DNA of 64,000 nt from Vibrio methylphosphonaticus (GCF_023634655.1 NZ_JAMKMS010000013.1:81325-145324), one strand, 5' to 3'; shown: positions 43,406-51,895, counted from the stretch's first letter. Notes: generated by a model not told the origin, from the letters alone. Numbers and translations: made by a program.

Positions 43406-44241
43406 GCCATCACCATCCCATAGACCATCACAAACATCATCGGCAGCAGCGATGCAAATGCAATTAATCCAAAGCCATCTAGCATAGGATTTCGTCCTTT
43501 AATCGTGCTAGCTAGACCCACACCAAGCGCGGTCACTAAGGGGACAGTGATGGTTGAAGTCGTAACGCCTCCTGAATCATACGCCACACCAATGATGTAT
43601 TCTGGAGCAAACCCCGTCAGCACTACGACACCAACGTAACCACCGATAATGAGCCAATGTATTGGCCAACCTTTGAGAATTCGAATAACACCAAGAACAA
43701 TCGCTAGCCCTACTGAAAAAGCAACAGACAAACGCAACCCCATCGCATAGTCCTGCATCGATGCTTCAGTCATTGCGATCATTCCCCCTTTAGCGGCCAC
43801 CTCGGCAGCTTCGGCGGAGACGGCCGTTAATGCGGGTTCTGCAATGGTCGTTCCAAACCCCAAACAGAATGCGAACAACACCAACCAAAAAACGCTCCCT
43901 TTTCTGGCAAATGCCTGCGCCATCGATTCTCCGATGGGAAAAAGCCCCATAGATAAGCCAAAAACAAAGAATGTGAGTCCCAATACCACTAGTAGCAGAC
44001 CAAAGAGTATCGAGAGCACGTTGGGAAGGGGCTCTTGAAGCACAACAAGTTGAAAAAAAAGCACCACAAGAACAATGGGTATCAAATCTTTCAAACTATT
44101 GAGCATGACATGTATGAGGGCTTTTATCCCTTGCACGCTTCTCTCCCATTCCTCATGTTCTACATTTAGAATGGCAAATAATATTGTAAGAAAATGTGAC
44201 AACCATGGCATCCATCCAACCAAGCCAGAATTACTCATCAT
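43402..44241 (-). CDS. DUF1538 membrane protein, subunit A
   Basis: 279-residue paralogue of the following gene. It has an N-terminal extension of about 40 residues ('WLSHFLTILFAILNVEHEEW'), then the same plan: 'FCLGFGTTIAEPALTAVSAEA' near residue 130, 'YDSGGVTTSTITVPLVTALG' near 215 and 'GRNPMLDGFGLIAFASL' at the end. First gene of a four-gene overlapping operon (A, B, PII-like, CBS), with GGAG before the ATG. The pair looks like two halves of a dimeric transporter. Confidence 0.85.
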   Translation of the reverse strand: MMSNSGLVGWMPWLSHFLTILFAILNVEHEEWERSVQGIKALIHVMLNSLKDLIPIVLVVLFFQLVVLQEPLPNVLSILFGLLLVVLGLTFFVFGLSMGLFPIGESMAQAFARKGSVFWLVLFAFCLGFGTTIAEPALTAVSAEAAEVAAKGGMIAMTEASMQDYAMGLRLSVAFSVGLAIVLGVIRILKGWPIHWLIIGGYVGVVVLTGFAPEYIIGVAYDSGGVTTSTITVPLVTALGVGLASTIKGRNPMLDGFGLIAFASLLPMMFVMVYGMVMA

Positions 44242-44454
44242 TCTGTGATCTCCACCATTTAAAGACGTACGTTATTAGAGTTAGTCAGTCAGGCTATTTC
44301 ATTGCTATATTTACTCAATAGCGTCAAATCCATTACCTATAGCCCAATGACCTTACGTTACGTGATCAACACTTGCCTGCTTAGTAGGCAAACGATGTAA
44401 CATATTGACGTAAAGTAGAAAGCTGGTTGGTTAAAAAGCAATGAGGGAGATCAA

Positions 44455-45369
44455 ATGCATCTGTTAGTGACCGGTGGTACTGGATTTATCGGTAGAGAAC
44501 TGCTTAAACACCTCACCACACACACGGTTACCGTGATCAGTCGTGATGTTGAAGCAGCAAAGTCAACACTCCAGCATACCGATGTGGGAAATATTACTTA
44601 CTTAGCCACGCTCGACACGTTTGACGACCTTAACGCATTCGATGGTGTCATTAACCTTGCTGGTGAGCCCATTGCGGACAAACGCTGGAGCCAGCATCAG
44701 AAAAAAATCATCTGCGATAGCCGTTGGCAAACAACGGAAAAGTTAGTCACTCTTATTCACGCGAGTACCGAGCCACCAAACGTAGTTATTAGTGGCTCTG
44801 CCGTTGGCTATTATGGTGATCAACAATCTCATCCTTTCGATGAAAGCTTACAGGTACACCAAAACACATTTGCTCACATCGTGTGTGAAAAGTGGGAAGC
44901 TATTGCAATGAGGGCGCAATCCGAGAGGACACGTGTTTGCCTATTGCGCACCGGTGTCGTATTGGGGGACAACGGAGGCGCGCTGAGCAAGATGTTACTA
45001 CCTTACAAACTGGGGCTTGGTGGTCCAATTGGCCACGGTAAGCAGTACCTGCCATGGATCCATATCCTCGATATGGTGAGAGGTATCGTTGCCCTACTCG
45101 ATACCCCACATGCTCAAGGACCTTTTAATTTTTGCGCGCCGCATGCCGTTTCTAACGCTTTATTTAGCCGAATGTTGGCAAGAACCCTAAAGCGCCCTCA
45201 TATATTAATGACGCCAGCGTGGCTCATAAAAATACTCATGGGAGAGTCATCTTGCTTACTACTGGACAGCGTAAGAGCGAAACCCAAACGTCTAACGGAA
45301 ATAGGATTTAACTTCTCTTTTCCTCATATTGAGCCCGCTTTGAAGAATATATTAATTAAAAGTCGATAA
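44455..45369 (+). CDS. yfcH: TIGR01777-family epimerase YfcH
   Basis: 304-residue SDR-like protein with the N-terminal NAD(P) motif 'VTGGTGFIGRELLKHL', 'INLAGEPIADKRWSQHQKK', 'SGSAVGYYGDQ' and C-terminal DUF1731 part 'LLDSVRAKPKRLTEIGF'. Family members are predicted nucleoside-diphosphate-sugar epimerases without a proven substrate. It is divergent from the DUF1538 operon and precedes an SDR gene by 67 bases. Confidence 0.92.
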   Translation: MHLLVTGGTGFIGRELLKHLTTHTVTVISRDVEAAKSTLQHTDVGNITYLATLDTFDDLNAFDGVINLAGEPIADKRWSQHQKKIICDSRWQTTEKLVTLIHASTEPPNVVISGSAVGYYGDQQSHPFDESLQVHQNTFAHIVCEKWEAIAMRAQSERTRVCLLRTGVVLGDNGGALSKMLLPYKLGLGGPIGHGKQYLPWIHILDMVRGIVALLDTPHAQGPFNFCAPHAVSNALFSRMLARTLKRPHILMTPAWLIKILMGESSCLLLDSVRAKPKRLTEIGFNFSFPHIEPALKNILIKSR

Positions 45370-45436
45370 CACTTGTCTCAACTAGCCTCTAGTCGCTATG
45401 GTTAGCTTTCTAATGGACTAAGGCATTAATACTTAA

Positions 45437-46264
45437 ATGAAAAAGGCTATACTAATCACAGGTTGTTCCAGCGGTATTGGCTATACCGCTGCGCATGAGC
45501 TCAACAAACGCGGCTACCATGTCATTGCATCCTGTCGCTCAACATCGGATGTTAAACGCCTACAAAGCGAAGGTCTAACCTGTATTCAGTTGGATCTTAC
45601 TGATACAAAGAGTATTCAGCTCGGTGTGCAAAAGACTCTCGCGCTTTGTGAAGGCCGACTATTTGGATTATTCAATAATGGTGCCTATGGACAACCGGGA
45701 GCATTAGAAGATCTTCCGACCGATGGACTCAGAGCGCAATTTGAGGCTAATTTCTTTGGTTGGCATGAACTCGTACGACTCATCTTACCAATTATGCGTC
45801 AGCAAAATGAAGGTCGTATTATTCAGAATAGTTCCGTACTTGGTTTTGCTGCAATGAAATATCGTGGCGCTTATAACGCCTCTAAATTTGCATTGGAAGG
45901 ATGGACAGATACGTTGCGTTTAGAATTACACTCATCCAACGTACGTATTGCCTTAATTGAACCCGGTCCTATCGAAACACAATTTAGAAGCAACGCTAAA
46001 GCCGCCTTTCTTAAATGGATCAACGTCGAAACCAGCATCCATAAAGCCGAATATCAAAAACAACTGCAACGCCTCTCGGCCACAGAATCAAACAACCAAT
46101 TTACGCTACCACCGACTTCCTGTCTGCCTGCATTGCTTCATGCACTTGAATCCAGCCACCCCAAACTCCGATACCGGATCACGACACCAACAAAGATCTT
46201 TGCATTACTAAAAAGACTGCTACCGGGCAAGTGGCTTGACCCGATATTGCGAAAAGCTGCATAG
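45437..46264 (+). CDS. Short-chain dehydrogenase, YbbO-like
   Basis: 275-residue classical SDR. Cofactor motif 'ITGCSSGIGYTAAHELNKRG', 'FNNGAYGQPG', and catalytic Ser/Tyr/Lys in 'NSSVLGFAAMKYRGAYNASKFALEG'. E. coli YbbO reduces aldehydes and retinal-like substrates; here the substrate is unknown. Synteny with cnoX, qmcA and nfeD, as around E. coli ybbO-ybbN-qmcA-ybbK, supports the assignment. Confidence 0.88.
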   Translation: MKKAILITGCSSGIGYTAAHELNKRGYHVIASCRSTSDVKRLQSEGLTCIQLDLTDTKSIQLGVQKTLALCEGRLFGLFNNGAYGQPGALEDLPTDGLRAQFEANFFGWHELVRLILPIMRQQNEGRIIQNSSVLGFAAMKYRGAYNASKFALEGWTDTLRLELHSSNVRIALIEPGPIETQFRSNAKAAFLKWINVETSIHKAEYQKQLQRLSATESNNQFTLPPTSCLPALLHALESSHPKLRYRITTPTKIFALLKRLLPGKWLDPILRKAA

Positions 46265-46408
46265 AATTCGTTCATTTGTAATTTTAATGTCACAAAGTAT
46301 CGATATATTACTCAATATAGGCTCGCAGCAATAAGTTTTATTGTCGCGACTTTCCGAAGGATCAATGATGATCCTATAGCTTGCAGTGATTAATCTGGAT
46401 ACGACAGC

Positions 46409-46474
46409 ATGACGTTAAATCAGCTTAATTGGGTCGCTGTGGGGGTGACGCTCGCCTATTTTGTTTGGTTTTAA
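46409..46474 (+). CDS. Possible 21-residue hydrophobic micro-ORF
   Basis: Starts 'MTLNQLNWVAVGVTLAYF' and ends in 'VWF' before TAA; nearly all residues after position 7 are hydrophobic. The ribosome site is weak (GGA nine bases away). It sits 36 bases before a terminator. It may be a micro-protein, part of a small RNA, or chance. Confidence 0.3.
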   Translation: MTLNQLNWVAVGVTLAYFVWF

Positions 46475-46509
46475 CTCCCCCAAACAGCCGATACCAAAAA
46501 CGCCATGGA

Positions 46510-46540
46510 CACCGCACTGAAAAGTGCGGTGTTTTGGTTT
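46510..46540 (+). terminator. Terminator with GAAA tetraloop
   Basis: Perfect 9-bp stem CACCGCACT/AGTGCGGTG (46510-46518, 46523-46531) capped by GAAA and followed by TTTTGGTTT. It lies 245 bases past the SDR stop. Confidence 0.88.
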
Positions 46541-46654
46541 CTGCACCACGCTTAAGTTCTTTATTACCTGGAATTTCTTTATACCCTTGAATTTCAGCTC
46601 TTTCATACCAATCTTGCTTGTAGAACTAACGTGAATACAAACAAGGACTATTGG

Positions 46655-47509
46655 ATGCAACCACCGTACATTGTTGATCTGAATGAGCAAAATTTTCGCC
46701 AAGTATTAGAAGGCTCCATGAGCACGCCAGTACTCATTCATTTCTGGGCGCCGATGAGTGAAGAAAGCGTTCAAATGATCCCATCATTAAAAGCACTAAC
46801 AGAGCAATACAGCGGTGCTTTTACCTTAGCCCTGTTAAACTGCGAAGAACAGCAAGCCATCGCCGGTCAATTCGGCGTACAAGCGCTGCCGACGATTGCA
46901 TTATTTGTCAATGGCCAGCCAGTAGACGGTTTAGGCGGTCCTCAGCCTCTTGAAGCCATCACGGCGATGTTAGCGAAACACCTTCCTAGCCAAGATGAAC
47001 TGACAGCACAAAAAGCACTAGAGCTGACTCAGCAAGATGCCCACTCCGAAGCTCTTACTTTGTTTGCTACTTTGTCGGAAGAGTATCAAAACAAAGGAGA
47101 GATAAAACTCGCAAGAGCAAACAGCTTGTTAGAAACCAATCAATTCGATCTCGCTGAAGCGATGCTAGACAGCATTCCACTAGAATATAAAGATAACTAC
47201 TATAAAACGTTGGTGTCTAAACTTGAGCTGCACAAGCAAGCCGCCGATAGTCCTGAAATTCAGTCATTAGAGGCCGCCCTAAAAGCGTCCCCTGACGAGC
47301 TTAAGATCGTCGCTGAACTGGCACTGCAATACCATCAAGTCGGTCGAGATGAAGAAGCCCTTGAGCTACTTTGGGGCTATGTAAGCCGCGATCTCAATGC
47401 GTTAGATGGCGAACTCAAAAAAACCTTCATGGACATCCTTTCAGCTCTAGGACAGGGTAATCCCGTTGCTGGTAAATATCGCCGACAACTCTACTCCTTA
47501 CTCTACTGA
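46655..47509 (+). CDS. cnoX: Thioredoxin-like co-chaperone CnoX (YbbN)
   Basis: 284 residues from ATG 46655 (AAGGA seven bases upstream; a GTG eight codons earlier is rejected), exactly the E. coli length. N-terminal thioredoxin fold (1-110, 'TPVLIHFWAPMSEESVQ', 'QALPTIALFVNGQPVDG') and C-terminal TPR-like repeats (120-284). CnoX is a holdase activated by hypochlorite that hands clients to GroEL or DnaK. The first active-site Cys position reads 'PMSEES', so it has no CxxC or SxxC; the single visible Cys is in 'ALLNCEEQQ', matching the E. coli Cys63 region. Confidence 0.92.
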   Translation: MQPPYIVDLNEQNFRQVLEGSMSTPVLIHFWAPMSEESVQMIPSLKALTEQYSGAFTLALLNCEEQQAIAGQFGVQALPTIALFVNGQPVDGLGGPQPLEAITAMLAKHLPSQDELTAQKALELTQQDAHSEALTLFATLSEEYQNKGEIKLARANSLLETNQFDLAEAMLDSIPLEYKDNYYKTLVSKLELHKQAADSPEIQSLEAALKASPDELKIVAELALQYHQVGRDEEALELLWGYVSRDLNALDGELKKTFMDILSALGQGNPVAGKYRRQLYSLLY

Positions 47510-47517
47510 TCAAATAA

Positions 47518-47542
47518 AAGGGAGGCATCGCCTCCCTTTTAT
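47518..47542 (+). terminator. Terminator after cnoX
   Basis: Arms AAGGGAGGC/GCCTCCCTT (47518-47526, 47530-47538) with a 3-base loop are followed by a short T-run. Confidence 0.85.
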
Positions 47543-47663
47543 TAACTCATTGATATTAATTACAATTCAGTCACCCCCCTAATACACACCGATACACTAT
47601 TCCATTTGCGCTCATGCTCTTATTGGTCCAGAATGGATTAAATTTCATACAAGGAATATGCTC

Positions 47664-48596
47664 ATGGCTATTGATGCAATGGTTACTATTGGTGGTTTTA
47701 TCCTCGTCGCAATCGTATTTTTGGTTGCGGGGGTTAAAACTGTATCACAGGGCGATAACTGGACTGTCGAACGTTTTGGACGCTACACCCATACCCTTAA
47801 ACCGGGACTCAACCTCATCATTCCATTTGTTGATTCCATTGGAAATAAAATCAATATGATGGAGCGTGTACTGGATATCCCACCACAAGAAGTCATCAGT
47901 AAAGACAATGCCAATGTTGTAATCGATGCCGTCTGCTTTGTTCAAGTCATCGACGCGGCTAAAGCTGCCTATGAGATTACTAATCTTGAGCATGCAATTC
48001 GCAACCTGACTCTCACGAATATGCGTACCGTCCTAGGTTCCATGGAGCTTGATGAAATGCTCAGTCAACGGGACTCCATAAATACCAAATTACTTGCCAT
48101 CGTTGATGAAGCAACAAACTCATGGGGGGTGAAAGTGACTCGCATCGAAATCCGTGATGTTCAACCACCAGCAGACCTCACCGCTGCGATGAATGCTCAA
48201 ATGAAAGCGGAACGAAACAAACGTGCTGAAGTTTTAGAAGCTGAAGGGGTAAGACAGGCTCAGATACTACGTGCCGAAGGACACAAGCAATCCGAAATCT
48301 TAAAGGCTGAAGGTGAGAAGCAAGCTGCTATACTTCAAGCTGAAGCTAGAGAAAGAGCGGCTGAAGCGGAAGCTAAAGCCACTGAAATGGTTTCAATGGC
48401 TATCGCCCAAGGGGATATGCAAGCCGTAAACTACTTCATCGCCCAAGGTTACACTGACGCTATAAAATCAATAGGCCAAGCTGAAAACGGTAAGATCATT
48501 ATGCTACCGCTCGAAGCAACCGGTCTAATGGGCTCAGTGGCTGGCATCGCGGAAATGTTTAATCAATCCAAAGATGATAACAAGGACACTGCGTGA
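47664..48596 (+). CDS. qmcA: SPFH/band-7 membrane protease regulator QmcA
   Basis: Stomatin-like membrane-anchored protein, 310 residues. One N-terminal helix (about 8-28), then the SPFH domain ('DNWTVERFGRYTHTLKPGLN', 'GSMELDELLSQRD'-like, 'GVKVTRIEIRDVQPPADL') and a long Ala/Glu coiled coil (about 180-255). ATG 47664 has AAGGA eight bases upstream; an ATG two codons earlier is too near. In E. coli QmcA sits with NfeD-like YbbK, as here, and interacts with FtsH. Confidence 0.93.
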   Translation: MAIDAMVTIGGFILVAIVFLVAGVKTVSQGDNWTVERFGRYTHTLKPGLNLIIPFVDSIGNKINMMERVLDIPPQEVISKDNANVVIDAVCFVQVIDAAKAAYEITNLEHAIRNLTLTNMRTVLGSMELDEMLSQRDSINTKLLAIVDEATNSWGVKVTRIEIRDVQPPADLTAAMNAQMKAERNKRAEVLEAEGVRQAQILRAEGHKQSEILKAEGEKQAAILQAEARERAAEAEAKATEMVSMAIAQGDMQAVNYFIAQGYTDAIKSIGQAENGKIIMLPLEATGLMGSVAGIAEMFNQSKDDNKDTA

Positions 48597-49045
48597 TTGA
48601 GTTATTAAACCAAGTTAACTATTGGCACTGGCTCGCATTTGGGTTGCTTCTCTTATGTGGGGAGCTACTTGGCACTGCGGGCTATTTATTGTGGCTTGGT
48701 ATCTCTGCTATGTTGGTTGGCATCATTGTCGCCTTTTTGCCAATCAGTTGGCAGCTACAATGGGTCAGTTTTGGCGTCTTTGCCCTAGTGCTCACATGGC
48801 TATGGTGGCGCAAGCAACATAAGACTGACATACGCTCAGATAATAGCCGAGATCTAAACCAAAAAGATAAACAGCTGATCGGTCAAACCGCCGTATTAGA
48901 ACACGACATCAATAAAGGTAAGTGCCGAATTAATCTTGGTGACACCTCTTGGACTGCCTACAGCGATGAACCTATAGCATCAGGATCGCTCGTCCGCGTT
49001 ATTGATGTCGATGGCATTACGCTTTTGATCGAAAAAGCGGATTAA
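48593..49045 (+). CDS. NfeD family protein (YbbK-like)
   Basis: 150-residue membrane protein with two or three N-terminal helices (about 10-75) and a C-terminal OB-fold domain ('LIGQTAVLEHDINKGKCRIN' to 'GSLVRVIDVDGITLLIEK'). It starts with GTG overlapping the qmcA stop (GTGA). NfeD proteins form partners with SPFH proteins such as QmcA in membrane quality control. Confidence 0.92.
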   Translation: MIELLNQVNYWHWLAFGLLLLCGELLGTAGYLLWLGISAMLVGIIVAFLPISWQLQWVSFGVFALVLTWLWWRKQHKTDIRSDNSRDLNQKDKQLIGQTAVLEHDINKGKCRINLGDTSWTAYSDEPIASGSLVRVIDVDGITLLIEKAD

Positions 49046-49266
49046 GTGTTAAAAACTGCGAGTACGTGATCAAACTAGTCCAATAGATAAAATATCCGCT
49101 CTAAGCAGCTCACCCGAGCTGCTTACTTTTCTACACCAGCGCCGACCTTCATCCACAATAGCGACAAATCGATACACTAACCCATGCAAGCCTACACTTT
49201 AATAGCCTCGTATAATTTGATTAGGCGGTTAGGATAATTGGTAAACAACACCATTGCCCAAAACGT

Positions 49267-49296
49267 AAAAAAGCCCCTAGTAAAATACTAGAGGCT
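49267..49296 (-). terminator. Terminator of the RhlE-like gene
   Basis: Stem AGCCCCTAGTA/TACTAGAGGCT (49272-49282, 49286-49296, one mismatch) with A3 loop is followed on the minus strand by TTTTTTACG. It is 74 bases past the helicase stop, with the microsatellite between. Confidence 0.8.
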
Positions 49297-49308
49297 ATCG
49301 TTCTTCTG

Positions 49309-49343
49309 TTATTACTATTACTATTATTATTATTATTATTGTT
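49309..49343. repeat. TTA/CTA trinucleotide microsatellite
   Basis: About eleven consecutive trinucleotides of TTA/CTA type, the last seven or so uninterrupted. It lies in the 3' untranslated part of the helicase transcript. Confidence 0.9.
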
Positions 49344-49369
49344 AGAACTTTATCATCGCGGTGATTAGC

Positions 49370-50566
49370 TTAGCGCTCTTCGCTATTACGTTTATGCTTT
49401 GGTACATAATTTAAAATCGAAATAGGCACAGGTTTACGAGGCTCAAAACCTTCAATCTCCACACGTTCAAGTAAGTGCCCTAAGCGGCTTTCAATCATGC
49501 ATAAATTCTTAAAGTTATCTCTCGATACCAGTGACAATGCTTCACCTGCCGCTTCTGCTCGCCCTGTACGACCGATACGATGAACGTATTCATCTGCAGG
49601 GAACGGCAAATCGTAATTGATAACAATCGGTAGGTTTTCAATATCAATGCCACGCGCGGCCACCCCTGTCGACACCAAGTATTGAATATTCCCAGCCTTA
49701 AAGTCTTCAATCAATTGCTGGCGTACTTTTTGGTTACGACCGCTATGAAACGCTTCCGCTTGAATGCCGCGCTTTTCAAGTTGACTCACTAGTTTTGCAG
49801 CACCGTGCTTCGTCTCGATAAAAATCAGCGCCTGCGACCATGAGTTTTCAGTTAATAAATGGCTTAACAATGATGACTTAATATCTTTATCAACCGTCAC
49901 TATCCATTGCTTAATATTTCCTTTAGAGGCACTGTGCTTAGCAATACTGATCTCTGAAGGGTTATCAATTGCGCTGCGAGCCAACTCTCGAACTGGATTG
50001 GATAGCGTGGCGGAAAACAGCAGTGTTTGTGCGTCTTCTGGTACGCGAGCAATAATCTTGTTAATCGCCTCAATGAAGCCCATATCAAGCATTTTGTCAG
50101 CTTCATCCAATACCAAGCATTCTACTTCATCAAAGTGAATCGCATGTTGGCCATAAAGGTCTAACAATCTACCCGGTGTGGCCACCACAATATCAATACC
50201 ATCAATGAGGGCTTGTTTCTGGGGTGCGTAATCAACACCACCGTACATCGCCATGGACTTAAGTGATAACTCTTGGCCATACGTTTCAATACTCTGATGA
50301 ACTTGCTGCGCTAATTCTCGTGTCGGAGTCAAAATAAGCGCTCTTGCCCGCTTCTTACGCTGAGTTTCCGCTCGACTTAATTTTTCTAGAATAGGTAATA
50401 CAAAACTCGCTGTTTTACCTGTACCCGTTTGCGCCGCAGCAAGAAGATTGTCACCGTTTAAAATCAGCGGAATCGCTTTATTCTGAATCGTCGTTGGCTT
50501 GTCGTAACCCACTTTTTCAATCGCATTCAGTAATGGGGTACTGAGCCCAAGTTTAGTAAACGGCAT
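49370..50566 (-). CDS. DEAD-box RNA helicase, RhlE-like
   Basis: 398-residue ATP-dependent RNA helicase. Q motif 'FTKLGLSTPLLNAIEKVGY', Walker A 'AAQTGTGKTASF', 'PTRELAQQVHQS', DEAD box 'LVLDEADKMLDMGF', 'LFSATL', 'STGVAARGIDIENL' and 'HRIGRTGRA' are all intact. The tail past the helicase core is very short (about 40 residues), unlike longer RhlE proteins. I start at ATG 50566 with GAGAGA upstream; a GTG five codons earlier is less likely. Likely role in ribosome assembly or RNA decay. Confidence 0.9.
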   Translation of the reverse strand: MPFTKLGLSTPLLNAIEKVGYDKPTTIQNKAIPLILNGDNLLAAAQTGTGKTASFVLPILEKLSRAETQRKKRARALILTPTRELAQQVHQSIETYGQELSLKSMAMYGGVDYAPQKQALIDGIDIVVATPGRLLDLYGQHAIHFDEVECLVLDEADKMLDMGFIEAINKIIARVPEDAQTLLFSATLSNPVRELARSAIDNPSEISIAKHSASKGNIKQWIVTVDKDIKSSLLSHLLTENSWSQALIFIETKHGAAKLVSQLEKRGIQAEAFHSGRNQKVRQQLIEDFKAGNIQYLVSTGVAARGIDIENLPIVINYDLPFPADEYVHRIGRTGRAEAAGEALSLVSRDNFKNLCMIESRLGHLLERVEIEGFEPRKPVPISILNYVPKHKRNSEER

Positions 50567-50677
50567 AAAAGAATCTCTCACATTGTCGATGACGCGCTAA
50601 TAATAACGCGTGATGAATGACGCGTAATAAGGTGATGATAGTGTAGCAGATACGATATACATCGCAGAAAAAGCAAA

Positions 50678-50708
50678 ACCCCTGATAACTCAAGGAGCTA
50701 TCAGGGGT
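50678..50708 (-). terminator. Terminator of tRNA-Arg
   Basis: Ten-base arms ACCCCTGATA/TATCAGGGGT (50678-50687, 50699-50708) are followed on the minus strand by TTTTGCTTTTTC. It starts 11 bases past the tRNA. Confidence 0.85.
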
Positions 50709-50719
50709 CTCTTAATAAA

Positions 50720-50796
50720 TGGCACGCCCTGCAGGATTCGAACCTGCGACCACATCCTTAGAAGGGACGTGCTCTATCCAGCTGAGCTAAGGGCGC
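50720..50796 (-). tRNA. tRNA-Arg (anticodon TCT)
   Basis: 77-base minus-strand tRNA with CCA. Acceptor GCGCCCT pairs with AGGGCGT (first pair G-T), anticodon loop CTTCTAA gives TCT for AGA/AGG, and the T-arm reads GGTTCGAATCC. Confidence 0.97.
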
Positions 50797-50810
50797 GCTA
50801 CAGGGAAAGG

Positions 50811-50838
50811 ATTATACGAGATGAACTCGGTAAATCAA
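50811..50838 (-). promoter_or_regulatory. tRNA-Arg promoter
   Basis: Perfect -10 TATAAT (50811-50816) and TTGATT (50833-50838) on the minus strand, 16 bases apart, followed by a C-rich discriminator. Predicted start is about 10 bases before the tRNA. Confidence 0.7.
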
Positions 50839-50912
50839 TGGGTTTCTTACTCTTTGTGATTCAAATGCCCAAAAAAAACACAATCTATCAGTCAATGGTG
50901 ATATTTCAAACT

Positions 50913-50928
50913 AGGCAAACGTTTGCTT
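50913..50928. promoter_or_regulatory. PurR-like operator before folD
   Basis: AGGCAAACGTTTGCTT matches 14 of 16 bases of the PurR box ACGCAAACGTTTGCGT, including the whole central GCAAACGTTTGC palindrome. It lies about 75 bases upstream of the folD start. Confidence 0.7.
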
Positions 50929-51001
50929 TCTGGCTTTTGAAATACTTTTCTGGGACAATACACACAAAAATAACAGCCAATTAACTTTCTCAAGGAAAAT
51001 T

Positions 51002-51865
51002 ATGACTGCTCAAAACATCGATGGGAAACTTATTTCTCAAACTGTCCGCTCTGAAGTCGCTGCTCGAGTAAAAGCACGTACCGATGCAGGCCTTAGGGCG
51101 CCGGGCTTAGCGGTTGTTCTGGTAGGAGAAGATCCTGCCTCACAAGTTTACGTCGGAAGTAAGCGCAGAGCATGTGAAGAAGTGGGATTTGTTTCTAAAT
51201 CTTATGATCTGCCTGCAACCGCAAACCAAGATGAGCTATTAAGCCTTGTAGATACACTTAATCACGATCCAGAAGTGGATGGTATTTTGGTGCAATTGCC
51301 ACTCCCTGCTGGCATTGACGACACGCTTATTCTTGAACGCATCATCCCAGAGAAAGACGTTGATGGTTTCCACCCCTACAATGTAGGCCGACTCGCCCAA
51401 CGTATGCCTAAGCTACGCTCTTGTACACCAAAAGGTATTATCACCCTATTGGATCGCTATAACATCCAAATGCGTGGCAAACATGCTGTCGTCGTTGGCG
51501 CGTCTAATATCGTCGGCCGCCCTATGACACTTGAGCTTCTACTCGCGGGTTGCACCACAACGACCTGCCATCGGTTCACCAAAGATCTAGAAGGTCATGT
51601 TCGTCAAGCCGATATCGTCGTCGTTGCCGTTGGTAAACCTAACTTCATTCCGGGTAACTGGATCAAGAAAGGGGCTGTTGTGGTCGATGTGGGTATCAAC
51701 CGAATGGACGATGGAAAATTAGTTGGCGATGTGGAATATGATGTTGCCAAAAACAACGCAAGCTTTATCACCCCCGTACCTGGTGGTGTTGGCCCGATGA
51801 CTGTAGCAAGCTTGATTGAAAACACCATGATTGCCTGCGAACAGTTTCATACCGCTAAAAAGTAA
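51002..51865 (+). CDS. folD: Methylenetetrahydrofolate dehydrogenase/cyclohydrolase FolD
   Basis: Bifunctional one-carbon enzyme interconverting 5,10-methylene- and 10-formyl-tetrahydrofolate with NADP. Signatures: 'YVGSKRRACEEVGF' with the catalytic Lys, 'VDGILVQLPLPAGID', 'CTPKGIITLL', the NADP loop 'VVGASNIVGRPM' and 'PVPGGVGPMTVASL'. 287 residues. Single-gene unit with AAGGAAAATT before the ATG and a PurR-like operator upstream, in line with its purine-pathway role. Confidence 0.97.
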   Translation: MTAQNIDGKLISQTVRSEVAARVKARTDAGLRAPGLAVVLVGEDPASQVYVGSKRRACEEVGFVSKSYDLPATANQDELLSLVDTLNHDPEVDGILVQLPLPAGIDDTLILERIIPEKDVDGFHPYNVGRLAQRMPKLRSCTPKGIITLLDRYNIQMRGKHAVVVGASNIVGRPMTLELLLAGCTTTTCHRFTKDLEGHVRQADIVVVAVGKPNFIPGNWIKKGAVVVDVGINRMDDGKLVGDVEYDVAKNNASFITPVPGGVGPMTVASLIENTMIACEQFHTAKK

Positions 51866-51895
51866 CCTGCGACTTTTCACCTCTTCGAACACGCT

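Larger units (their letters stand above)
46265..46654. other. SDR-cnoX intergenic region with possible short transcript
   Basis: 390 bases. It contains a 21-codon hydrophobic micro-ORF (46409-46474) and a strong terminator (46510-46540), so a short independent transcript is possible. A 7-bp inverted repeat AGGATCA/TGATCCT lies near 46358. The remainder shows nothing recognisable. Confidence 0.55.
49046..49369. other. NfeD-helicase convergent region
   Basis: 324 bases between convergent genes. It holds a short CAGCTC/GAGCTG hairpin near 49107, the helicase terminator and a TTA microsatellite. No ORF is supported. Confidence 0.65.

Noticed and set aside
50769..50984. 71-codon ORF before folD
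   Set aside because: It begins inside tRNA-Arg antisense and covers the tRNA-Arg promoter and PurR-like operator.
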